Source: Crocinitomicaceae bacterium (lineage in GTDB: Bacteria > Bacteroidota > Bacteroidia > Flavobacteriales_G > Salibacteraceae). From it: a stretch of DNA of 64,000 nt. The notes under the pieces are model-generated. The model did not search any database. It saw only the letters and a program-made list of their open reading frames with translations, and was not told the origin of the DNA. The position numbers and the translations under genes are program-made. Shown in pieces: positions 27,630 to 37,200 of the stretch. How positions within the stretch are numbered: position 1 is the first letter of the stretch; every line of letters begins with the position of its first letter. The stretch is taken from assembly GCA_002707155.1 (NCBI GenBank), contig PAME01000012.1:125547-189546 (forward strand), read 5' to 3'.

Positions 27630-30600
27630 ATGAAGATATTTAATGCCCTTTTATTTGTTTGCAGTATGTGCGCCTTTACTGCTAGTGGACAGTCTTACAA
27701 AGAAATTATGAATGATTATAGCTACAACTTTTACGATGTTGTTGCTAAAGCTGAGGCGCATTTTGAGAACAATGGAACTGGAAAAGGATCTGGTTTTAAA
27801 GGATATATGCGCTGGAAAAATGAAAATGAAAGTAAGTTTTTTCCTTCTGGAGATAGAAGTAAGGTAAGTCCATACTTTATTGAAAATGCGTATGATAGGA
27901 TTAAAAAAGAAACTCAATATTTTGGTTCAAGAGCTGCTCAAAACCCCGATTGGATAGAATTGGGCCCTTGGGATGCAAATAATGTAACATCCCACTATTC
28001 TGAAGGAATTGGAAGGGTTGAAACTTTTTATGTTGACCCAAACAATACTGATCTTATGTATTTAGGCTCTCGAAGCGGTGGGTTTTGGAGAACGATCGAC
28101 GGCGGTGCCAATTGGGAATGCTCTACAGATACCATGATTGCAACAGGAGTTAATATTATGGATGCTTCAGATACTGACGCGGATAGTGTTTTAATCAACC
28201 TTCAAAACGCACAGAATACGTATTCGCAGGGAATTTATTATAGCACAAATGGTGGCAAGTCGTGGCAAATTACCAACTTCAATCCTGCCAATTTGGGCTG
28301 GGGTGGATTAGGAAAAACAGGAAGAGTGCGCTGGATAAAGCTGAGTCCTTATGATTCAAAATTAGTACTGGTCGGAACGGATAGAGGGCTTTACCGTTCC
28401 ACAAACTTTATGCAATCGTTTACTAGAGTAATTTCTTCAGGAAATTTCACTCAAATAGAATTTCATCCTACCAACCCCAATGTAGTTTATGTTTACAACA
28501 ACGTAAATAATTCCAATCGTAATATAATCCAGATCAGCAGAAACGCAGGTTTAAGCTTCGCTCCTTCAAACACAATTCCCAACAACAATAACAACAATAA
28601 CGGAAGACTATCTGTGAGTAAGGACTGTGCCGGTTGCGTTTATTTTTCTTCTAATAACGGAGTCTGGAAATCCTTGAATGAAGGTCAAGATTTTGCCTTT
28701 ATGAGTAATCCTGGGCAAGGCGGTCATGGATTTGCGGTGAATGATGCAGATACTTCAAATTTAATTTATGGTTATGTGGACCTTACGGCAAGCACTAACG
28801 GCGGTAAGAATTTTAATCAAGTTACCTATTGGTCAACTGGAAACTCGCAGCACAGAAACTCTAATTATATCCACGCGGACATGAGAGCGGCTCAAAGTAT
28901 TGGCGGAGTGTTTTACGTAGGTACAGATGGATATTTGGCAAAGAGTTCTGATGGAGGAGTTTCATGGACAAGGTTAAATGACGGCACTGCAATTCGTGAG
29001 TTTTATCGTTTTGGTTTAAGTCAATCTGATGCTTGGTTATCAATGGCAGGTTCACAAGATAATGGTACAAGCATTTATAAAAAAGATGGCTGGATAGAAT
29101 GGAATGGTGGAGATGGAATGGAAGCCGTAGTTCAATCTTTAAATTCAGATTGGATGGTGGGTAGCTGGCAATATGGCAATAGAAATAAAACAGTTAATGG
29201 CGGTCAAACTAGAGGCGGGGCGTCACATGGAAATAATAACGATTGGATTGCCCCTATGCTTACCGATCCAAACCATCAAATGGATATTTATTCCTTTGGG
29301 ATAAATGTTTTTAAGAGTACGCAGTTTGGAGGTAATTGGCAAACACTCGGAAATGTAGGTTTTCGCAATAACAACAATGGAAATTCAGAAAACACAAGAC
29401 ATGCGGCCATAGCTCATAATAACTCTAAGCTAATTTTAGCTTCTAGAAACAATAAGATGATGCTTTCGGAAAATGCAGGAATAAGCTTTACTGAAATAAC
29501 TGCTGATCTGCCAACTACAAATTCACCATCTTGGATTGCTTTTGATCCAAATGATGACAATACGGTTATCTTGACTTACGATCGATATCAAGACGATAAT
29601 AGACGCGTTTATATTTCTCATGATTTGTGTAAAACATGGGAAAATATTTCTTTCAATTTATCCGATATGCCACTACGAACGGCAGTAATTGATTTCTCCG
29701 ATAGTTCATATATCTATGTGGGTGGAGAGCGAGGAGTTTATTACAAATCGATGAAAGGAACAAAATGGAACCTATATAATGAAAAGTTACCCGCTGTTTC
29801 TATAAGAGAATTGGATATTCAGTGGGCTACAAATACCTTAAGAGCAGTTGCATGGGGAAGGGGAATGTGGCAAACCAAATTGGTCGAAAGAGCGGATTAC
29901 TCTGAGATTACAAAAATCACTATGAATGTAGCGCCAACAATGACACAGCCAAAAGAAGATTTTCCCATAAAGATTACTGCGGTGGTAACTTCTGTATCTC
30001 CATTAAAAAAAGTATTCTTAAAGTGGAGTAAAGACACCGCTAATTATTTGAATACTATTGAGTTTGTTCAGTTAAGTGGAGATACGTTTATTGCCAAATC
30101 AGATATTCCAGAATTTCCAGCACAGACGAATATCTACTTTAAAGTATTTGCAGAAACTGATAATGGAAACCTTACAGAAAGTGCCAAATTGCATTACGAA
30201 TACAGAGCATGTACTTCTCGCCCTGCGGTTAGGGCATTTGCAAGTAAAACTAATGTATGTAGAGGCGATTCCTTTGTATTAAACGGTGGTGGAGGAATAC
30301 GGTATACTTGGAATAATGGAGTTGAAAACGCAACGCCAATCCTTGCAAATAAATCTACTACGTATACAGTAACAGGGTATGATGGTTTCAACTGTGCCAG
30401 TACAGATTCTGTTAGAGTTACTGTTGATACTGTGGTTACCGATGTTTCGTTAACGAATCAAACGCTTCGAGTTGACGAAGTAAGTACCAGTTATCAATGG
30501 TTGGATTGTGATGCTAATTGGAGTCCGATTGCAGGACAAACGAATCGCACCTATACCGATTTAAGTGGAGGTAATTTAGCCGTAGCGCTAGAGCAAAAAT

Positions 30601-30905
30601 CCTGTTTGGATACTTCCAAGTGTTATTTGATTCCTGAAGATTTAAGTGATGTTGGTGAAGTTAAAAATGATAATGTTCAATTGTTCCCGAATCCCACAAC
30701 TGGAAAAGTTGAAATAACTGGACTTTCATCAATTGGACAATTTACTTTTTCGGTGATTTCTGCTGATGGAAAGGTTGTGCAACTAGGTGAGGAAGTATCT
30801 GCTAAATTGCTTGAAATCGACCTTTCAAACCAACCTAATGGATTGTATATGATTGAGTTAAAAGGTCAGGATGCTGTCGTTAGAAAAAGAATATTGAAAG
30901 AATAA
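27630..30905 (+). CDS. T9SS-secreted protein with BNR/Asp-box (sortilin-like) propeller
   Basis: A 1,091-residue protein with signal peptide MKIFNALLFVCSMCAFTASGQ. Residues of about 130-760 hold around ten Asp-box-like turns, for example SGGFWRTIDGGANWE, YYSTNGGKSWQI, AKSSDGGVSWTRL, MLSENAGISF and HDLCKTWENI, which indicates a beta-propeller of the BNR/VPS10 type. A fibronectin-like region, an Ig-like unit (NVCRGDSFVLNGGGGIRYTW) and a type A sorting tail (LFPNPTTGKVEITG) follow. The propeller may bind or hydrolyse glycans or act as a scaffold; no catalytic set can be assigned by eye. Confidence 0.87.
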   Translation: MKIFNALLFVCSMCAFTASGQSYKEIMNDYSYNFYDVVAKAEAHFENNGTGKGSGFKGYMRWKNENESKFFPSGDRSKVSPYFIENAYDRIKKETQYFGSRAAQNPDWIELGPWDANNVTSHYSEGIGRVETFYVDPNNTDLMYLGSRSGGFWRTIDGGANWECSTDTMIATGVNIMDASDTDADSVLINLQNAQNTYSQGIYYSTNGGKSWQITNFNPANLGWGGLGKTGRVRWIKLSPYDSKLVLVGTDRGLYRSTNFMQSFTRVISSGNFTQIEFHPTNPNVVYVYNNVNNSNRNIIQISRNAGLSFAPSNTIPNNNNNNNGRLSVSKDCAGCVYFSSNNGVWKSLNEGQDFAFMSNPGQGGHGFAVNDADTSNLIYGYVDLTASTNGGKNFNQVTYWSTGNSQHRNSNYIHADMRAAQSIGGVFYVGTDGYLAKSSDGGVSWTRLNDGTAIREFYRFGLSQSDAWLSMAGSQDNGTSIYKKDGWIEWNGGDGMEAVVQSLNSDWMVGSWQYGNRNKTVNGGQTRGGASHGNNNDWIAPMLTDPNHQMDIYSFGINVFKSTQFGGNWQTLGNVGFRNNNNGNSENTRHAAIAHNNSKLILASRNNKMMLSENAGISFTEITADLPTTNSPSWIAFDPNDDNTVILTYDRYQDDNRRVYISHDLCKTWENISFNLSDMPLRTAVIDFSDSSYIYVGGERGVYYKSMKGTKWNLYNEKLPAVSIRELDIQWATNTLRAVAWGRGMWQTKLVERADYSEITKITMNVAPTMTQPKEDFPIKITAVVTSVSPLKKVFLKWSKDTANYLNTIEFVQLSGDTFIAKSDIPEFPAQTNIYFKVFAETDNGNLTESAKLHYEYRACTSRPAVRAFASKTNVCRGDSFVLNGGGGIRYTWNNGVENATPILANKSTTYTVTGYDGFNCASTDSVRVTVDTVVTDVSLTNQTLRVDEVSTSYQWLDCDANWSPIAGQTNRTYTDLSGGNLAVALEQKSCLDTSKCYLIPEDLSDVGEVKNDNVQLFPNPTTGKVEITGLSSIGQFTFSVISADGKVVQLGEEVSAKLLEIDLSNQPNGLYMIELKGQDAVVRKRILKE

Positions 30906-30960
30906 TGTTCTTTATTGAGGGTTTTTTGACTTAAAAAAGCCTCTAAAATGAAAATATTTT

Positions 30961-30997
30961 AAAGCCAAACTGGTAAGATTCAGTTTGGCTTTTTTTG
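30961..30997 (+). terminator. Rho-independent terminator after the 27630 gene
   Basis: A 12-bp stem AAAGCCAAACTG / CAGTTTGGCTTT with an 8-nt loop, then a T run. It sits 55 nt after the stop codon. Confidence 0.85.
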
Positions 30998-31233
30998 TGT
31001 TTTTTAGGTAAATTTTTATGATTCAAAATCTTCCTGCAAAGCAGGATCAGTATGTAATATTCCACTTTGACTTTGTGAAATAACAAATTGAGTTTGTAAC
31101 ATGGTTGGGTTTTATTTTTCGTGAAAACTGAAGTCTTAAGAATTTTCAAATGAATAGACACATAAAAACACTTGCTAACTAACATTTAATTGTTAATATT
31201 TGTGACACTAAAAATTTGTTAAAATTCACTCTC
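30998..31233. other. Non-coding stretch upstream of the 31234 gene
   Basis: The 328-nt gap between the 27630 and 31234 genes holds the terminator above, a small hairpin TCCTGC-AAA-GCAGGA (31032-31046), and AT-rich DNA. The frame on the minus strand (30943-31185) is Lys/Leu/Ile-rich low complexity and not convincing. I see no exact TAnnTTTG box, though TTAATATTTG near 31193-31202 is close. Confidence 0.5.
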
Positions 31234-34200
31234 ATGAAAAAACATTTAATCCTACCGATTGTAGTCGGCTTTTTATCATTCCTTTCTGTTGATGCCTTTG
31301 CTCAATATTGTACTCCAACTGTATCGCAAACTTGGGGAAAAATAACCAAGGTTACTACCACAGGAGGAACAGTTAATCTCAATAAATCTGTGACGGGTTC
31401 TCATAACTACACTAATTTTTCAGCATCCGATAGTGTTTCAACTGGTACTGGTAAATCTTTTACCATGTCTGTTACAACCATACGGGGAAATTATGATGGA
31501 GGTATTTCTGTTTGGATTGATTGGGATAATAATAAAACCTTTGCCACAAACGAACGAGTTTATTACCAAGGTGCTAACGGTACTGGTACCAAGACTTTTA
31601 CAGTGAATGTGCCAGCAGTGGCCGCAAGTGGAAAACTAAGGATGCGGGTCTCCGTTGGGTATTTTAGCTTAACACCAGTATGTGGCGGGTCTTATAATTC
31701 TTCGGTACAAGATTATACAGTATATGTAGCCCCTCCAAGCGCAAGGGATGCTGAGCTTTCGGATTTAGCACCAAGGTTTATGTGCGCAGGACTGCAGGAT
31801 ATAAATGTACGAGTTACCAATAAGGGGGTTGACTCTATTGCTTCGATAATACTTAAAGGAAGTATTGGAACTACGACTTTTGGTCCAACCACATTTAGTG
31901 GGTTAAATATTAAATCCAATAAGGACACTACCTTAAAGTTAGGTACATTCAATTTTGTAAGTGGTACCACTTACAATATTGAGTTTTACAGTTATACCGT
32001 TAATGGCGCAACGGATCAAAAAACAGCTAACGATACCTTAAGCATAATTGGTTTTAAAAACTCGATGAATGGAACCTATACTATTGGAGGTAGCTCACCA
32101 GACTTTGCAACCATTAATGCCGCCAAAACAGCTTTATATGCAAATGGGGTATGTGGGCCGGTAACTTTTAATGTACGATCTGGCAGCTATACTGGAAAGG
32201 TTGTATTTAATGGGGCAATTGAGGGTATCTCGGCGACAAATAACGTTCGGTTTCGTCCAGATCCAGCAAATTCTGCTGCCGCAACCCTTACCTTTAGTTC
32301 AGGAAATATACTTGAGTTTTTAGGTGGTGCCAGTTATATTGCTTTTGATAGTTTAACTATTGCAGCCACAGGTAGCGCATATAACATCCGTTTTACAGGA
32401 CCATCTGATCACCTTTCATTCAATGGAAATAACATAAATTCTACGAGTACTAATTACTCGCTGTTTTACTTCAGTAGCACTATAATTAAACCAACAAATT
32501 TGACTATTGAAAACAATAATCTTCAAGGAGGGTATAATGCTATTTATTTAAGAAACGGTTCAAGTTCAACCGCAGGATTGGTAGATGGTTTAACTATTCG
32601 CGATAATGTTATTACTGGTTTTAGAGGATATGGAATATATCTCTATGGGCATAAAAACGGGTTAATTCATGGAAACACAGTTACGAGTTTGACAACAGGT
32701 ACTGGAAGTGTTCATGGTATCTACGCTTATTACTGTGATTTTACAGATTTTACTAGTAATAAAGTTACCGTTTACACAAACAGTAGTGGTTATGGTCGTG
32801 GATTTTATCTTTGGTATTGCGATGGTAATTCAACGGATAGAAATCTTATTGCAAACAACATGGTTAGTGCACCTAACCAATCCTCTTCATCTAGCTATTT
32901 CCATACCATATACAATTGCTACTATACAGATGTGGTTTACAATAGCTTTTATGCAAAAAGGACAAGTACGACATCAACTTATGGTTGCCTTAGACTAAGT
33001 ACCAGTACTAGCACAACAATTAACTACACTACCTTCAGAAATAATAGTGTATTCAATGATGCTGCAGGTTATGGCTTACGTATTAACGGAAATCCTACAA
33101 GATCTCACAATAACTTAAAAGGTGGAGGTACGGTCAATAGAAATGTTGTTGGAGCAACGCAAGGAGCAAACGGATTAAACGTTGATCCAAATTATGTTTC
33201 AGCTACGGATTTGCATATAAATTCTACTGCATTAAATGCCAAGGGCACTCCATTTACCGGTGTAACGACTGATATTGATGGAGAAACAAGAAATACAACT
33301 ACTCCTGATATCGGAGCTGATGAAGTGGAATTTCCAGATCGAGATGCTACACCAATCGAGATTGTGTATGCTCCTTCTTGCCCAGGCACAGAGACTATTA
33401 AGGTAAGGGTGTCTAACAAAGGATTACTATCTATGACTTCAGTAAAAGTAGATTGGACCATATCCGCCAATGGCGGAACACCGGTTTCTCAATCTCAAGT
33501 TTCTTGGTCAGGGTCATTGGCTTCTGGAGCAGATACGGTGTTAACGCTGGGTAATATGACATTAGCCGCTGGAGTTTCGTACGTCATTAAGGCAACGACC
33601 TCTTTGCCGAGTGGATTAGCCGATCAAAAAACAGTTAACGATACCCTCTCTAGAGAAATCCAAATCGCAATGAACGGAACGTATACCGTAGGCGGACTAA
33701 GCTCAGATTTTACAACACCAATATTGGCATTGCAGTCGCTTAATGATTTAGGCGTTTGTGGACCGGTAGTCTTTAATATTCGACCAGGAACCTATGCAGA
33801 TCAATTGGTAATGGAAGAAATCGATGGTGCAAGTGCTACCAATACGATTACTTGGAATGGTACGGATGTATCAAACACAACATTGACACATTTAGGATCG
33901 AATCCAGAATATGCAACAATAGAAGTTAAGGGTGCTGATTTTATGATTTTCAAAAACTTGAACATCACAAACAGTTATACGGGTTCGTATTCTACTGCAA
34001 TTCGTTTGCACGATGGTGCTAACAATATAACTGTTGACTCTTGTGAACTAAGCGGAAGCTCAACTGGAACTTCATATGGTTTATTAGCTTCTACACAGTA
34101 CAATTCTTCTAACGGTGCTGTAAACAACAACATTACGGTCTCAAACTGTTTAATCAAAAATGTTGGTGAAGGTATTAGTATGCGTTCAAATTCTACCAAT

Positions 34201-37200
34201 AATAGAAGTACGAATATCAGAATTGAAAACAATACGTTTACCAATATTAAATACACTGGTATCTTCTTGTACTGGTATTTTGATAGCGTTTCTGTAGTTA
34301 ACAACGATTTGAGTGATTTTGCCGGAACTAGTTATGGAATGTACTGTTACTATATCCGTAATCTAACTGTTGATAATAATGAAATTGTGGCAACAGGCAG
34401 TTACGGTATGTACTTGTACCGAATTAATTATACTGGTGCTACCACAAGCAGTATCTGTAAGGTTACAAATAATATGGTTGCTCACACTGCAGGAAACGTT
34501 GCTGCGTATTTATATTATGCAAACTATGCCGATGTATATCACAATTCATTCAGAGCTAATTCATCCTATGCATTTTACGATCGATTTGGGACAGCAAAAG
34601 AAATAAAAAACAATATCTTTTCTTCTGAAACAAACTATGCGTATTACTCTGGAAGTACCACGACCTCTTATTTGACTTCTTTGGATAATAATTTATACTA
34701 CAGAGGAAATAGTACGTCAATAGCCTACTACGGTGGTGCAAGAACTCTAGCATCTTGGCAATCGTACCGATCTGCTTTAAACGCTAATTCTGATGTTGGT
34801 AATCCGAAATTTGTGAGCCCTTCTGATTTAAGAATTGCCAACGGAAAACCTGCAGATAGTTTAGGTGCTTCCGGAGTAGGAATTACTAAGGATATTGATG
34901 GTGCAACAAGAAGCACCACTCACCCAGATGCAGGTGCTCATGAATACGATTATCAACCAATTGATGGTCATTTGGTTGCTCTAACAAGACCAAGCGGATT
35001 ATGTCTATCTGCTACCGATACAGTTGAATTCGCGGTAGTAAATGTTGGTGGAGACACTATTGATATGGCTACAAATGGTGTAAGCATCGCATGGCAAGTT
35101 ACAGGCCCAAATACGGCAAGTGGTACCGATGCCATTAATGTTGGAAAATTGGCACCGGGTGATACTGTATTAGTTAAAGCCGTTGGGTCAGTTGTGAATT
35201 TAAGTACGGCTGGAAAATATACCATAAGTGCATATATAACTTCTTCTTGGGATAGGTACAATGAAAATGATACCCTAGTAGAACAGTTAGATAGAATTGC
35301 AACGGAATCGATTGTTGCGGTGCGAGATACAACCGTCTATTATAAAGATTCGTTAGATGTTACTGCAGAATCTGCGCTAGGAGGAACTGTTGTTGTTTTA
35401 TCTGAGATGTGTCAATGGAATACTACTACGGGGTCACCTTCTGGAGGTAGACCTTCGTATTTAACATCAGATGATTACGTAGAGTTATCTACGGGCAAAG
35501 GAAACGTAGATTTATCGGGTTATATACTCGAAATGTATAGTAGCAATTCAGCTACGCCGAGAATAACCGCTACTCTCCCAGCAGGTGCAGCTACTAATTC
35601 AAGCGGAACTTTGATTATAGGTGGAGGAACTGGTACCTCTGTAGCGAATGCCTATTATGCACTTGGCCATGGCATAAACAATTGGAGTTCGAGTACTCCT
35701 GTTGGTTATATATTAAGAAATCCTAGAGGGAAAATTGTAGATGCTGCTGCTGCTAATTCGGCTATTTTCAATGCCGCAACTGGAGTAACTTCTGCCGATT
35801 GGAGTGGAAACGTTGCAGGTTCTGGAAGTACACATGGTATTCGAAGAAATGGCCCTGACAATAATACAGCTACTGGGTGGATTAGAACTCAATCTGTAAC
35901 AGGTCAAAGACAAGATCCAAATACATTGAATGCAGGGATGAACTTAAAATCTGGAGGCCCTCCTTTCAAGTGGACATACAATGGTTCTTTTTATGATTCA
36001 TTGTCTACTACTCAAGCAGGACCATGGACAGCAAAAGGTACCAAAGAGTATATTGCTTCTTTTGTTTCTCCTTGCTCTGGTGATACTATAAGAGATACTG
36101 CTTCTATAGTTGCATTTGAGAAAAATTTGGTTACTTCAGGAAATTCAACTGAGTACTACTCTTATCCATTATCTCAAACAAGTGGAATTGAGTATTCAGG
36201 TGAATTGAATAACTATGGTGATGCAATGACAAGTGTAAGAGCTAATGTTACCTTAGATGGTGCAGCTGCGGGAGATACGTTAGTTTCTAATTCTATGGTT
36301 AGAAATGCAAGTGGAAACTTCACGATTCCTAATACTGCAACTGTAACAACTACTGGTAATAAGTCTATTAAGTACTATTACACTGCAACAACGGGTGATG
36401 ATTTTATTTCAGATGATTCAGCTAACGCAATTGTCAATGTATCTGATACCGTAATGGCTCGTGAGAATGGGGTTCTACCAGTTAGTTTACCTGCTTCGGG
36501 TATGACTGGATTGGGTCAACGATTTACCGTATTTAATCAAGACAGCGTAACAGGAGCTCAAGCTTATATTAAGACTGCGTTTGCTGGCGATAAATTTAAA
36601 CTTGTTCTGTACAATTTGAATGGAAATACAGTTGGTTCTAAAATAAATGAGTCAGGTGATATTACTCTTCAATCAATGGCTGATACAGGTTGGAAAAAAA
36701 TTAGATTCAAGTGTTTAAGTGTACTTGATGCTGGTGATTATTTACTTGCACTTGAACTTACTAGCAGCGTTTTCAGTTCTGAGGTAGGTGCTAACCACGT
36801 AAATGCCACTCCAAATAGTGGGTTTGTTTATAACGGTACAACTTGGAATACAACTTTAGTAAATGGAAAACAGTTTAACTCTGGGCTTCGTTTAGAGTTT
36901 GGTTCTTATGATTTCCCAACTTTTGCAGTGATAGACCCTGCATGTATTTCTGGAGACACCTTTGCGTTATCAGGAGGTCTTCCAACTGGTGGTTCGTATT
37001 TTGGAACAGGAGTTAGTTCAAATTCGCTTGACCCGACTGCTTTAACAGTTGGTTTAAATACAGTGTATTATACTGTGGACAATATCTACGGTTGTCCAGA
37101 TACAATTGGAAGTACAATTGAAGTTAAAGGTGATCCTGTTGTTTCTTCAACGTTTACGCAATTAACATCTTGTGTATCAGCTAATGCTGCGATTTCAGTT

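Noticed and set aside
30943-31185. 80-codon minus-strand frame in the 27630-31234 gap
   Set aside because: Low-complexity Lys/Leu/Ile composition, no signal, overlaps the terminator at 30961.
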